Source: CAVQJU01 sp963754955 | GTDB lineage: Bacteria; Acidobacteriota; Vicinamibacteria; Vicinamibacterales; CAVVIG01 | DNA: 64,000 nucleotides | Direction: 5' to 3' | Assembly: GCA_963754955.1 (NCBI GenBank) | Contig: CAVWHY010000006.1 | Span: 124,001-188,000 of the forward strand | Shown here: positions 1 to 9,019 of the stretch, in pieces | How the letters are laid out: every line of letters starts with the position of its first letter | Numbering within the stretch: the stretch's first letter is position 1 | The notes under the pieces: model-generated | What the model saw: only the letters and a program-made list of their open reading frames with translations | Database searches by the model: none | What the model was told of the DNA's origin: nothing | Made by a program: the position numbers and the translations under genes

Positions 1-523
1 GGCCGACGTTGAGTTTCCGCACCGGGATGGCGTGTGACAACGCTCCGCGCACCCACACGGCAATGCGTTCGGCGCGCCGCGCGGCACGCTTCTCCTCCTC
101 GGCGCGGCCTTTCTCGAACGACACGCCGGCCGGAACTTCTTCCGAACTCGCGCCGATGCAGATGATCTCTTCGGCGTCGTTGAGCACGGCGCGCATTTCC
201 TTCGTGAAGTCAGGCTGCGTCGGTGTGCTCTCGAGCGCGTTGTAGGAGTTGAGGCGCCACCGGAACTCGTCGCTGAACAGCAGGATTCGGAACGACGCGC
301 GCCGTCCCTTGTTGTCGGGCGCGTTGCGCACCACGACGTCGCGCACGACTTCGGGCGGCCGCGCCGGCAGCGTGCGCGTGAGCCGGTGGACTTCGACCGC
401 CGTGGCGTACGTCAGCGCGCTGGTGCAGACCGCCAGCGCGATGGTCGACAGGAGCCACGCGACGGCGACAAATCGTGACCGCCGCTCGCGCCGCGGCTCG
501 CTCGGATCGGCAATCGTGTGCAC
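1..523 (-). CDS. Membrane-anchored protein of unknown function (3' end outside window)
   Basis: An uninterrupted reading frame runs from a GTG at 523 to the window edge, so the C-terminus is missing. A GGAGG lies four bases before the GTG, which decides the start over the overlapping out-of-frame ATG. Residues about 19-42 form one hydrophobic segment after a short Arg-rich N-terminus, as expected of a single-pass inner-membrane protein facing the periplasm. The later part holds an acidic/Arg-rich stretch (FEKGRAEEEKRAARRAERIA). This loosely recalls the helix of OmpA-like peptidoglycan-binding domains, but the match is too weak for a name. It is divergent from the quinoprotein gene. Codon use matches its neighbours. 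Confidence 0.7.
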   Translation of the reverse strand, partial: MHTIADPSEPRRERRSRFVAVAWLLSTIALAVCTSALTYATAVEVHRLTRTLPARPPEVVRDVVVRNAPDNKGRRASFRILLFSDEFRWRLNSYNALESTPTQPDFTKEMRAVLNDAEEIICIGASSEEVPAGVSFEKGRAEEEKRAARRAERIAVWVRGALSHAIPVRKLNVG

Positions 524-748
524 ATGGCCTCCTGAGGCTGGCGCAGGCGACTGCAGGAAGAGATCCAGCGCGGAGACGACCGAACTCAAGAGTATCCGAG
601 GGATCGCTCGAGTCTTCTCGAGGCAGGTGGGCCAGAATCGTCACCCGCGCACGAAACCGTTATCGCCAGCGGCCCTCAGACTCGCCCGCCGGGACCCGAT
701 CTTTCGCGCGGGCGCCATGGATTAAACGAACGAAAGACGGCGGTTTCA

Positions 749-786
749 ACCTGTTAGACTACGCGGCGTGTTGCGGCCTGTTAACA
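749..786. promoter_or_regulatory. Possible operator half-sites upstream of the quinoprotein gene
   Basis: The 283-base divergent intergenic region holds two copies of ACCTGTTA/CCTGTTA, at 749-756 and 777-783; the second reads CCTGTTAACA. The same core forms the centre of a perfect 18-bp palindrome at 29893-29910. Nothing else recognisable was seen in 524-806. A common regulator is only an inference. Confidence 0.2.
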
Positions 787-806
787 ATGAAAATGAAGAA
801 TGAACA

Positions 807-2588
807 ATGAAGAATAGCGTTGCGCTGGGGTTCTTCGGCGCGTTCGTGGCCATCGTCACGACGGCGGCGCAGGTGCATCGCGTCGATGATGCGACGCTGA
901 AGCGGGCCGCCGAAAGCGGCGAGTGGCTCAGCTACGGCCTGAATCAGGCCGAGACCCGCTACAGCCCGCTCGCGCAGATCAATGGCGGGAACGTCAGGCA
1001 GCTCGGCCCGGCGTGGTCCTACGACATGGCTTCAGGCGGCGGCGGGCAGGAAGCGACGCCCCTCTACTCGAACGGCACCCTCTACGGGATCACGAACTGG
1101 AGCGTGGTGTTCGCCGTCGATGCCCGCACCGGGCAGCAGAAATGGCGCTGGGATCCGGAAGTGAACCAGGCGACCGTGCGCTCGAAGATCTGCTGCGGCG
1201 TCGTTAACCGGGGGCTGGCGATCTACCAGGGCTTGATCCTTGCGCCCGCCATTGACGGGCGGCTGCTGGCGCTCGATGCGGAGACCGGGAAGGTGATCTG
1301 GGAAACGCGCGTCGCGTACCCGCAGGATCACTACACGCTCACGATGGCCCCGCGGATTGCCCGGGGCCGCGTCATCATCGGCGCGAGCGGCGGCGATCGG
1401 CCCACGCGCGGATTCTTTGCGGCCTTCGACGCGATGACCGGACGCCCGGCCTGGAAGTTCTACACCGTACCCGGCGATCCGTCGAAACCGTTCGAGAATG
1501 CCGCCATGAAGAAGGCCGCGGCCACCTGGGACGGCGAGTGGTGGAAGGTCGGCGGCGGCGGCGCCGTCTGGGACGGCATGGCGTACGATGCCGACGCGGA
1601 CCTGCTATACGTCGGGACCGGCAACGCCGAGCCGTGGGCGCAGCAGCTCCGCACGACGACCCCGAAAGACAACCTTTACGTCTGCTCGATTCTCGCCGTC
1701 TCGGCGTCGACGGGCGAGCTCAGATGGCATTACCAGGTCGTGCCGGGCGACATCTGGGACTTCGACAGCGTCCAGCACCTGATTCTCGCCGACCTCACGA
1801 TCAACGGGCGCTCGCGCAAGGTGATCATGCAGGCGAACAAGAACGCGTTCTACTACGTGATTGACCGGCTCACCGGCGAGTTCATCTCGGCCGGTCCGTT
1901 CTCGAGGGTCACGTGGGCCAGGGGAATCGATCCCAAGACGGGCCGCCCCCTCGTCAACAAAGAGGCCTACTACGGCACCGAGGCGATTTCGATTTCGCCA
2001 GGCGGCGGCGGCGCGCACAACTGGTCGCCGATGTCGTTCAACCCCGTGACGGGCCTGACATACATTCCGACTTCCACGGCGAACAGCTGGACCTACCAGG
2101 CGGAGAAGAGCTACGACCCCAAACCCGGCATGATGACCGGCACCGTTCGGCCGATGCCGGCGGCCACGCTGCCCTCGCCGCCCGCTATCGGCCCCGACCC
2201 GCTCGGCGAATCAGGTCCGCGCGGCGCGCTCGTCGCGTGGGATCCCGTCGCGCAGCAAATCCGCTGGCGCATGCCGGGCGGCGGCGGCATCGGCGGCGGC
2301 ACGATGACGACGGCCGGCAACCTGGTGTTCCAGGTGATCAACGACGGCCGTCTCATGGCGTACAGCGCCGACAAGGGCGAGAAACTGCTCGAACTTCAGA
2401 CCGGCCTGCGAAGCGGCATGGGCCCGCCGATCACGTATCAGCTGGATGGCAAGCAGTACATCGCGTTGATGGGTGGGGTGGGAGCGGCCGCGCCAGGAGG
2501 TAATGCCGGCCCCGGCAACCAGCCGACGCCGTTTGCGCCCAAGCTCCTGACGTTCGTGCTTGGCGGCAACGCGGCGATTCAGCCCTAG
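807..2588 (+). CDS. PQQ-dependent alcohol-type dehydrogenase (quinoprotein, secreted)
   Basis: A periplasmic eight-bladed propeller dehydrogenase of the methanol/ethanol quinoprotein family that would oxidise an alcohol and pass electrons to a cytochrome. Residues 1-22 form a signal peptide. Family marks are the adjacent Cys129-Cys130 pair (SKICCG), which forms the vicinal disulfide over PQQ, the repeated W-motif blades, and PGDIWDFDS containing the catalytic-base Asp region. At 593 residues it has no C-terminal cytochrome c domain, so a separate electron acceptor is needed. The C-terminal tail is rich in Gly, Ala and Pro. The start is the last of several closely spaced ATGs in an AATGAA-rich leader without a clear ribosome site. 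The true substrate cannot be told from sequence. Confidence 0.9.
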   Translation: MKNSVALGFFGAFVAIVTTAAQVHRVDDATLKRAAESGEWLSYGLNQAETRYSPLAQINGGNVRQLGPAWSYDMASGGGGQEATPLYSNGTLYGITNWSVVFAVDARTGQQKWRWDPEVNQATVRSKICCGVVNRGLAIYQGLILAPAIDGRLLALDAETGKVIWETRVAYPQDHYTLTMAPRIARGRVIIGASGGDRPTRGFFAAFDAMTGRPAWKFYTVPGDPSKPFENAAMKKAAATWDGEWWKVGGGGAVWDGMAYDADADLLYVGTGNAEPWAQQLRTTTPKDNLYVCSILAVSASTGELRWHYQVVPGDIWDFDSVQHLILADLTINGRSRKVIMQANKNAFYYVIDRLTGEFISAGPFSRVTWARGIDPKTGRPLVNKEAYYGTEAISISPGGGGAHNWSPMSFNPVTGLTYIPTSTANSWTYQAEKSYDPKPGMMTGTVRPMPAATLPSPPAIGPDPLGESGPRGALVAWDPVAQQIRWRMPGGGGIGGGTMTTAGNLVFQVINDGRLMAYSADKGEKLLELQTGLRSGMGPPITYQLDGKQYIALMGGVGAAAPGGNAGPGNQPTPFAPKLLTFVLGGNAAIQP

Positions 2589-2599
2589 GTTAGATCAAT

Positions 2600-2664
2600 C
2601 ACGAAGACACGAAGACCGTGAAGCTCTTTTGAAAAGAGCTTCACGGTCTTCGTGGTTCTTCGTG
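2600..2664. terminator. Perfect palindrome between convergent genes, likely bidirectional terminator
   Basis: Arms 2608-2630 and 2632-2654 are exact reverse complements (23 bp) around a single G. An outer CACGAAGA/TCTTCGTG pair (2600-2607 with 2657-2664) extends the structure. It lies between the ends of the quinoprotein and TonB receptor genes and can fold in transcripts from either side. It belongs to the CACGAAG repeat family also seen at 62009-62078. Confidence 0.75.
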
Positions 2665-2680
2665 CCTTCGTGAAGGCGAT

Positions 2681-5600
2681 TTAGAACGTAATCTCGGCGC
2701 TGATTTTCGCGAGCCGCGCGGTCAGCACGGTGACCGGCGTGTTCCACGCCCCGGTTGGCGAATACGCCGCGTTATACGTCAGGATGGCGCTCGAGTTGAG
2801 CGAGTTGTAAATATCGACGCCGAGCATCGTTCGAGTGCGGCCGTACCGCAGGATCTTCGCAATCCGGAAGTCGAGCTGGTTGATCCGATCGCCGTACATC
2901 GCGCCAGGCGTGAGGACGTTAATCGTCACGTTGGCGGGGTTGCCGGCCGGCGTGCGCCCGAGCGCCGCCGTGATGACCGAGCTCGGAACCGAGTAGTTCG
3001 CTGCGAGCAGCGCACCCGGCTTGCTCTGGAACACGCCGCTCACCTGCAGCTCGATCTTCGGGATGATGTACGACCCGAGGCCTCGCGCCTGCGTCAGGAT
3101 GCCGTAGTCCACATGGCAGTACGGGCTCAGCGTGTTGACGGCGGAGCTCGTGAGGCCCGGCAGCCCGGGCGTCAGGTTGGCGCTCAGCTCCGGGAGGTTG
3201 GCGCGCACGGCGCAATTGTCGGCGATCTGCTTGCCCGTGCTCGTGCCGCCCTGGAACGTCAGGCCGTTCTTCATCCGGAAGTTCAGCGTCACGTCCACGC
3301 CGTTGAAGTACTGATACCAGTCGCCGTACTGCTGCGAGTCCGTCACGAGGTTGTTGACCTGTCCGAACTTCGCGGGGTTGACGTCGTAGAGCGTGCCGAC
3401 GGTATAGCCGCCGCCGCCCGGCAGGCGTGGATCGGAGGGCACGGTGATCGAATACGGCGTCAGGTCGGAGTTGGAGAGCACCTGATTGTCCAGCACCGTG
3501 AAGCCGTGATACCACCGCCGCGTGTAGGCGATTTCGACCGACGCGCGTGCCATCAGCTGCTGCTGCACCGATGCGCCGAGCGTCCAGTCGGACGCGCGGA
3601 CGCCCCAGCCGTTCAGCAGTGCGGGATCGAAACTGTTGGTCAACGGGAACTGTCCCTGCGACAGCAGCGCAAAGCTCTGATTCGAGATCGCGCCGCACGA
3701 GTCGATGCTGCCCGTCGTCGCGGGGCTCTGGGCGCCGGGATTCGCCAGGTTGCAGTCCGGCACGAAGTTGCGGTTCGCATCGGTCCAGGACCGGGTGACG
3801 CTTAACGGCGCAAACGGGCCGCCGCTTCCGGGCGCGCGCAGCGTGGGGTTCGCGTTGGCCCAGTTGTTCGACACGCCCGCTCCCTCCAGGTACTTGCCGA
3901 TGTTCGCCTTGACGGCCGTCTTGCCGTTGCCGAAGACGTCCCACGACATGCCCACGCGCGGCGTGATGTCCTTGTAGGAGTTGACGCCGTCAGTCCGCGG
4001 GATATGAATCGCGGTCGGGAGGAACGTCGATGGCCCTTCGGTCTGTTCGGGATACCAGCTGGTCGACCGATCGAAGCGCAACGCCCCCTGGAGGGTGAAG
4101 TGATTGTGGGTCCACTGATCCTGCGCAAACAGCGCGTGCCAGCCGCCGTCGCCGTTGTTCTGCCACGGCCCGACGAGCTCGGTGATCTGGTTCGGCACGA
4201 GGTTGTTGACGCGGAACGACAAATTCTGGCTGTTCGTGCTCCACGTCCGGTAGTCCGTCATCACGGTGCCCTGATAGCCGATCTTCAGGCTGTTCGCGCC
4301 GGTGACATACGCCATCGACGCCTTCCAGTTCCACGACGCGGCAGTGTTGGTGCCCCAGTCCTGCGACCGGTAGACTAGGCCCGCCGGCGCGTTGCCGTTG
4401 TTGGCGCAGCTCGGCGTGCACTGCTCGACCATGTTGATCAGATCGTGCGTCGGGTTCGGGTTGCGTTCGAAGTTGCCCCACCCGTGGTACACGCCGCCGA
4501 AGCCGGCATCGAGCAGCAGCTTGCTGGTGACGGGCGATGCCCAGGTCACCTGCGGCACGCGCAGCGGGTTCGTCTGCGCCGTTCCCCGGGCTTCGGGCGA
4601 GACGCGCGCCGGATCGGTGATGCCGGTGGTCAGGCCCGTGCACTTCGGGCAGTTCGCCTGCTCGTCCCAGAAGCCGCTGATCTTGTTACGCGGCGTCACC
4701 TGCCACGTGATTCGCATGCTGCCGTTGTTGTTCGTGCGATCGGAGTACGCCGTCTGCAGCGGACGGCCGTTGAGGCCGTCTGCGGGCAGATATCCGAACT
4801 TCGTCGGGTCGCCGGCATTCAGGTTGTAGTAGATGTTCGCGATCCCGCGCGTGCTGCCCTGAATTCGCGCGTTCCCGAAGAACCAGACTTTGTCCTTCTT
4901 GATCGGGCCGCCGAACGAGCCGTTGAGGTCGTAGACGCCCGTCAACGGCAGCGGCGTCTGAAGGCCGGCGGCCTGCAGTTCCGGCGTGAAGTTGCTGCCT
5001 TCGAGCGCTTCGCCGGTCACGTTGTAGAACACGGCGCCCGAATGCGAGTTGCCGCCGGTCTTCGGCACGATGTTCATCACCAGGCCGGCCGTTTCGGATT
5101 CCCCGAGGCCGCCCGCGGTCGTGAACGTGACTTCCTGGGCGTTGCCCACGTCGGCGATGTACGCCGGCGGCTGGTTGCCTCCGGGCGGGTTGCCGATGTT
5201 CAGGCCGTCCACCGTCATGCGGCCTTCGTTGTTGCGTCCGCCGTGGATCGGAAACTGCGTGGTGGACGTCGTGGTGACGACGTCGTTCAGGTTCGTCATC
5301 ACGCCCGGCACGACGTTGACGATACCGTTGTAGCTGCGCACCGTCGGGATCGACTTGAGCGCGTCGTTCGTGATCGTCACCTCGCGTCGCGCGCTCTGGA
5401 CGTCAACCACGGGCGTCTCGCCGGTGACCGTGATGGTTTCGGCGACCGCGCCGACCTTCAGGTCCGCGTTGATCGTCGCCGTGAACGAGCCGGTCAGCTC
5501 GATCCCGTCGCGCTTGAACCCGCTGAAACCGGTCAGGGACATGGTGACCGAGTAGGTGCCGGGCCTCAGGTTCTCGACACGATACTGTCCGGTGCCATCG

Positions 5601-5779
5601 GTGACGGCCGTGCGAACTTTTTCAATCAACGCCGGGCTGGAGGCTTCCACGGTGACTCCGGGAAGCACGGCGCCGGACGAATCTCTGACGGTGCCCGCGA
5701 TGACGGCCTGCGCCAGGGCAGCCGTTGGAATCAGAACCACCCACGCCAGCAACACCAGGACCTTCGCAAGTGCGCGCAT
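2681..5779 (-). CDS. TonB-dependent receptor with carboxypeptidase-regulatory domain
   Basis: An outer-membrane receptor of 1032 residues. A signal peptide (1-23, ending ALAQA) is followed by a carboxypeptidase-regulatory-like Ig fold (about 25-105, GTVRDSSGAVLPGVTVEA), a plug domain (about 120-240), and a long beta-barrel ending in a hydrophobic strand with terminal Phe (ISAEITF), the usual signal for barrel assembly. In this family the protein imports large or scarce molecules using TonB energy. The ligand is unknown; no SusD-like partner is adjacent. It converges on the quinoprotein gene and shares its 186-bp upstream region with a divergent cupin gene. Sequence style matches the receptors at 30003 and 39707. 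Confidence 0.92.
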   Translation of the reverse strand: MRALAKVLVLLAWVVLIPTAALAQAVIAGTVRDSSGAVLPGVTVEASSPALIEKVRTAVTDGTGQYRVENLRPGTYSVTMSLTGFSGFKRDGIELTGSFTATINADLKVGAVAETITVTGETPVVDVQSARREVTITNDALKSIPTVRSYNGIVNVVPGVMTNLNDVVTTTSTTQFPIHGGRNNEGRMTVDGLNIGNPPGGNQPPAYIADVGNAQEVTFTTAGGLGESETAGLVMNIVPKTGGNSHSGAVFYNVTGEALEGSNFTPELQAAGLQTPLPLTGVYDLNGSFGGPIKKDKVWFFGNARIQGSTRGIANIYYNLNAGDPTKFGYLPADGLNGRPLQTAYSDRTNNNGSMRITWQVTPRNKISGFWDEQANCPKCTGLTTGITDPARVSPEARGTAQTNPLRVPQVTWASPVTSKLLLDAGFGGVYHGWGNFERNPNPTHDLINMVEQCTPSCANNGNAPAGLVYRSQDWGTNTAASWNWKASMAYVTGANSLKIGYQGTVMTDYRTWSTNSQNLSFRVNNLVPNQITELVGPWQNNGDGGWHALFAQDQWTHNHFTLQGALRFDRSTSWYPEQTEGPSTFLPTAIHIPRTDGVNSYKDITPRVGMSWDVFGNGKTAVKANIGKYLEGAGVSNNWANANPTLRAPGSGGPFAPLSVTRSWTDANRNFVPDCNLANPGAQSPATTGSIDSCGAISNQSFALLSQGQFPLTNSFDPALLNGWGVRASDWTLGASVQQQLMARASVEIAYTRRWYHGFTVLDNQVLSNSDLTPYSITVPSDPRLPGGGGYTVGTLYDVNPAKFGQVNNLVTDSQQYGDWYQYFNGVDVTLNFRMKNGLTFQGGTSTGKQIADNCAVRANLPELSANLTPGLPGLTSSAVNTLSPYCHVDYGILTQARGLGSYIIPKIELQVSGVFQSKPGALLAANYSVPSSVITAALGRTPAGNPANVTINVLTPGAMYGDRINQLDFRIAKILRYGRTRTMLGVDIYNSLNSSAILTYNAAYSPTGAWNTPVTVLTARLAKISAEITF

Positions 5780-5965
5780 CTGTACCTCGCTTCGATTCAG
5801 GGACCTAAGACAACTGCTTGGGTATACGCTCGGGCCCTGGGGCTGTCAACACGTAAGAAGCCCGAGTGCGTCCATCATTCCCGCTTGAATCCAGCGTGTT
5901 TGGATCGACCCGCTGGACGATTGGATATGATGTGCCCTGCAATTGACCAGCGAAACGAGGACTGC

Positions 5966-6415
5966 ATGCGGCAACGCGTAAGGAAACAGAAGCGCGCCGG
6001 CGGCAAGACGAAAGCACGCGCCACGCGCGCGCGGAAACCCGATCCCGTGCTGGCGCGCGTGCGCGGCGCGGAACGCCGTCAGGTGGGTCACGTGACACTG
6101 GAGGTCGGGCGCGCCGGGGCAGCCCGCGTGAAGCGGATGATTTACCCCCCGGGATTCCACTGGGCGAAGGACATGAAGGCCGCCGTCGGCACCGACCTCT
6201 GCATGCACGCCCACGTCGGGTTCCTGGTGCGGGGCGAGATCCACATCGAGTATCAGGACGGCTGCGTCGTGGAGTTCAAGGCGCCGCAGGTCGTCGCGAT
6301 CGAGCCCGGCCACGATGGCTGGGTGGTCGGCAAGGAATCAGTCGTGATGATCGAATTCGATTTCGAACGCGACACGATCAGCCGCACCGGCATGCCCGAT
6401 TCGCATCGGCACTAA
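5966..6415 (+). CDS. Cupin-domain protein, cytoplasmic
   Basis: A 149-residue protein with a very basic N-terminal tail (about residues 1-35, Arg/Lys/Ala-rich) followed by a single cupin fold: the HAHVGFLVRGEIHIEY strand pair at about 89-104 and the later glycine turn (EPGHDGWVVG). The start ATG at 5966 has GAGG five bases upstream. The reading frame stays open far upstream, but only because it runs antisense to the TonB receptor. No signal peptide is present. Cupins bind metals and small molecules; the reaction is unknown. Its stop codon lies inside the left arm of the following palindrome. Confidence 0.75.
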   Translation: MRQRVRKQKRAGGKTKARATRARKPDPVLARVRGAERRQVGHVTLEVGRAGAARVKRMIYPPGFHWAKDMKAAVGTDLCMHAHVGFLVRGEIHIEYQDGCVVEFKAPQVVAIEPGHDGWVVGKESVVMIEFDFERDTISRTGMPDSHRH

Positions 6416-6507
6416 CGAATGAACACTGAACAATGAAGAATGCAGAACGGGGGAATTCTTCGTTCTGCATTGTTCATTCTGCATTCTCCATTCTCCATTC
6501 GTTAGTG
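6410..6507. repeat. Inverted repeat element between convergent genes
   Basis: CACTAACGAATG (6410-6421) pairs exactly with CATTCGTTAGTG (6496-6507). An inner pair around GCAGAACG/CGTTCTGC also matches. The element is AT-richer than its surroundings, made of AATGAA/CATTCT units, and contains the stop codon of the cupin gene. It probably acts as a terminator; its style recalls the AATGAA-rich leader at 785-810. Confidence 0.65.
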
Positions 6508-6517
6508 CGTGATTGTC

Positions 6518-7630
6518 CTACGCGGAGCGCCGCGGGATGCGTACCTTGAGCGCCACGCCGCCGTTCTGCGGCGCCGCCAGCGTCACTTCGCCGCCGAGAC
6601 GTTCGGCGGCGGCCCTGGCGGAGACGGCGCCGAGCAACGCCTGCCAGCCGCCCGGCCGATCCGACCACGACTCGTCGAACACGCGTCGCGCCCAGTCCTT
6701 CGGCATCGACACGCTGGTGCACGAGATCTCGATCGTCGTCGACGACTGCTGGCGCGCCGAGCGAATCTGGATGACCGGGCGGTCGGTGAGATCGACGATC
6801 GGGAGGAGCGCGACGAGCGCGCCGGTCAGGCCCAGTCCGAGCACCTGTTCATCGACCGAATCGGATCCGACGCCGTCGGCGAACGTGACGTGGAGAGCGA
6901 CGCCCGCCAGCCGGAACTCCGGCGCCAGCGACTTCCTGACCTGATCGATCGCGGTGGCAACGGCGACTGTCCCGGTGCCGCGCAGCGGTGCCTGCTCGGC
7001 CAGTTGCTGGGCGTCCAGCATCCACGCCGCACGGTACGTATTGGCCTGGGCGAGATCGAAGCCAACGCGCCGGGTGACGGCGTCGTCGCCGGTCGAGAGA
7101 GTCATCGCGGTCTGGATCGTCGTCATGTGCCGGCGCAGGTGCTGACGGAACCCTTCGACGCTCGCCGCGCGGGAGTCTGACTCGTCTTGCGACGGGCCGC
7201 CGCACCGGAGGTTGTCGGCGTCAGCCAGCGCATCGGCTTGCCCGGCGTCGATGGACAGGATGACGCACGGCACCGTGGCCAGCCCGGCGAGCCTGGCGGC
7301 CTCGAGGCGGCTGCGGCCTGCGACCGCGATGTACGAAGGACCCTCCCCTCGGATCAGCAGCGGCTGCAGGACGCCGTGCGCGGCGATTGATCGAACGAGC
7401 GGCTCGAGCTCGGCGCGGTTGCGCACGTGATCGGCCTGGATGGCGTGCGTCGAGATCATGCGGATGACCGGGCCGACCGAGCGCTCGGCCAGATCCTCCA
7501 CGTAGTGCGCTTCTGCGCGCATCCGATAGCCAGCCGGAAGCCCCTCGCGTACCGGCGGCAGGTCAGTCAGCAGGCTGTCGTCGGACAGGGAAGAATCACG
7601 CACGCTCGTATTCGGTTGCACTTCAGACAC
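6518..7630 (-). CDS. ParB-like domain fused to a kinase-like C-terminal region
   Basis: A 370-residue protein with an unusual architecture. Residues about 54-142 are a ParB/sulfiredoxin-type domain: a leading strand, the RAELEPLVRSIAAHGVLQP helix-turn, and AVAGRSRLEAARLAGLATVP, the counterpart of the ParB GHRRLxA motif. The rest (about 160-370) resembles a histidine kinase core that has lost key residues: a helical stretch without a phosphoacceptor His, and a C-terminal half ending like an HATPase (ERLGGEVTLAAPQNGGVALKVRIP) without a clear ATP-binding N-box. No ParB helix-turn-helix domain was seen. The GTG start has GGAG seven bases upstream. It is a lone gene; its function is not known. Confidence 0.7.
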   Translation of the reverse strand: MSEVQPNTSVRDSSLSDDSLLTDLPPVREGLPAGYRMRAEAHYVEDLAERSVGPVIRMISTHAIQADHVRNRAELEPLVRSIAAHGVLQPLLIRGEGPSYIAVAGRSRLEAARLAGLATVPCVILSIDAGQADALADADNLRCGGPSQDESDSRAASVEGFRQHLRRHMTTIQTAMTLSTGDDAVTRRVGFDLAQANTYRAAWMLDAQQLAEQAPLRGTGTVAVATAIDQVRKSLAPEFRLAGVALHVTFADGVGSDSVDEQVLGLGLTGALVALLPIVDLTDRPVIQIRSARQQSSTTIEISCTSVSMPKDWARRVFDESWSDRPGGWQALLGAVSARAAAERLGGEVTLAAPQNGGVALKVRIPRRSA

Positions 7631-7678
7631 GTCGACGCTCCGTCAGCAAGAGGGAAGTACTGCACACGGAAGAGGTTG

Positions 7679-8047
7679 CTAAGTTATAGCAGAGCTTTCC
7701 GATGTGTAGCAAGCAATTGCGGAGTGTGAGAAGGCTTTCTCAGTGTCGAAATGTTCTGGCGGGAAGAGGAGGAGCGGATCCAGCGGTTCGGCGTTCGCCG
7801 CGGCGCGGGACTGAGCCGGATGCCCGAGACGCGTCACGAGTGTCGCGACGGCCCCAAGATACCCGAGCATCAATGCTGACAGCGTGACAGCCCCAAGAGC
7901 GGAGCACGGTTCGTAACGGAACGCCCAACGCCACGTGAGCGTGATCATCAGCGCGGCGTGACTGATCATCGTCGTCCACGCCAGGGTCGCGATGGCCGTG
8001 CGCCTCGCTCGGGTCTCACGCCACGCGAACTGTGCCTGCCACCGCAT
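7679..8047 (-). CDS. Small membrane protein of unknown function
   Basis: A 122-residue frame with two hydrophobic segments (about 17-42 and 52-75) connected by a short loop, then a soluble tail. The charge pattern would place both ends in the cytoplasm. No ribosome-binding site is obvious, and no family is recognised. It lies alone between the ParB-like gene and the lactonase-like gene. It may be a real small inner-membrane protein; the absence of a site and of a known homologue keeps confidence low. Confidence 0.4.
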   Translation of the reverse strand: MRWQAQFAWRETRARRTAIATLAWTTMISHAALMITLTWRWAFRYEPCSALGAVTLSALMLGYLGAVATLVTRLGHPAQSRAAANAEPLDPLLLFPPEHFDTEKAFSHSAIACYTSESSAIT

Positions 8048-8149
8048 GCGTCAGATCGTGCGCTCGACACCGCGCGAACCCAAGGGGGCGCGCGGCGCAT
8101 TCTGCATGATCCTGCACTCGTTTTGCAGCGTCTGCACGCTGATTCGTCG

Positions 8150-9019
8150 TTACTCGTAGTAAGCCGGGGATTTTCTGAGCTTCACGTTGCCGCCGAAGTC
8201 GTGCTGGATCCAGATTGGTGTTTTCGTGCGGGCGAGATATGCCTCGATCGCGACGCGCGAAGCGGCCGACGCCTGGACGTTGAACTCGTTGTCCGGCGGC
8301 GTTCGGTGCAGCGCCCGTTCGGGCGGGTAGTGATAGAGGTCGCCCCCGAGCATGACCGGTCCGGTCCTGGGCAGCCGCAGGATCAGCACCTGATGACCCG
8401 GCGTATGCCCGGGCGCGGCCTTGATGATGGCCTGACCGTCCCCGAAAACGTCGTACTCGTCCTTGTCGATCAGCTTGACGGGGCTGGCCTTGAGCTTCGT
8501 GTAGAACGACGGGTTCACGCGCGGATTGTTCTCCGTCCACATGAAGTCCCGTTCGGCGGGCGGCGTCAGCCACGTGGACGCCGCGAATTCATTCAGGTTC
8601 GCGGTGTGATCGATGTGCGCGTGGGAGACCGCCACGTACGTGACGTCGGCGGGCGAGTAGCCGATCTGCCCGAGCTGGCTCTTGAGCGTGCGTGTGACGA
8701 ACGCAGCGACCGTCGGGTTCACGTTCGCGCGGGCGCCGGAGGGCTGCGCCTCGACAATTTCGTCGGGGATGACGCCCGTGTCCCACAGCAACGTGCCGCG
8801 TGGGTGCGCGACGAGAAAGCATGGCACAGGCATCCGCGTCTCGCCCGCCTCGGCGATCGTGATGTGATAACGCTCGACGCCTTCCCTGGTGGGCGTCAGC
8901 ATGCCGCAATCCAACACGTACAGCCGCATCGACTTCGGCGCGGCCGGCGCCGCCGTCCCGGCCGGCGCTGCGAACGCGATGGCGGCAAGCGTCAGGACGA
9001 CAGCAGTTCGCATGTTCAT
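8150..9019 (-). CDS. Secreted N-acyl-homoserine-lactonase-like metallo-beta-lactamase fold hydrolase
   Basis: A 289-residue exported hydrolase. Residues 1-28 are a signal peptide. The di-zinc motif is HAHIDH (His133-His138), followed by GHTPGHQ, the bridging Asp in GGDLYHY and a late His in IQHDFGG. This pattern fits the AHL-lactonase branch of the superfamily, whose members open lactone rings, but the substrate is not proven. I chose the ATG at 9019 because it overlaps the upstream stop codon by four bases (ATGA) and GAGG precedes it; a longer in-frame extension lacks support. It is translationally coupled to the tandem cupin-like gene. An ordinary lactone or ester hydrolase is the alternative. 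Confidence 0.82.
   Translation of the reverse strand: MNMRTAVVLTLAAIAFAAPAGTAAPAAPKSMRLYVLDCGMLTPTREGVERYHITIAEAGETRMPVPCFLVAHPRGTLLWDTGVIPDEIVEAQPSGARANVNPTVAAFVTRTLKSQLGQIGYSPADVTYVAVSHAHIDHTANLNEFAASTWLTPPAERDFMWTENNPRVNPSFYTKLKASPVKLIDKDEYDVFGDGQAIIKAAPGHTPGHQVLILRLPRTGPVMLGGDLYHYPPERALHRTPPDNEFNVQASAASRVAIEAYLARTKTPIWIQHDFGGNVKLRKSPAYYE

Noticed and set aside
4445..5965. Long open frame upstream of and continuous with the cupin gene
   Set aside because: It runs antisense to the TonB receptor gene, whose codon bias keeps the opposite strand open; composition is Arg/Ala/Val-rich with no domain. Only the last 149 residues are a real protein.
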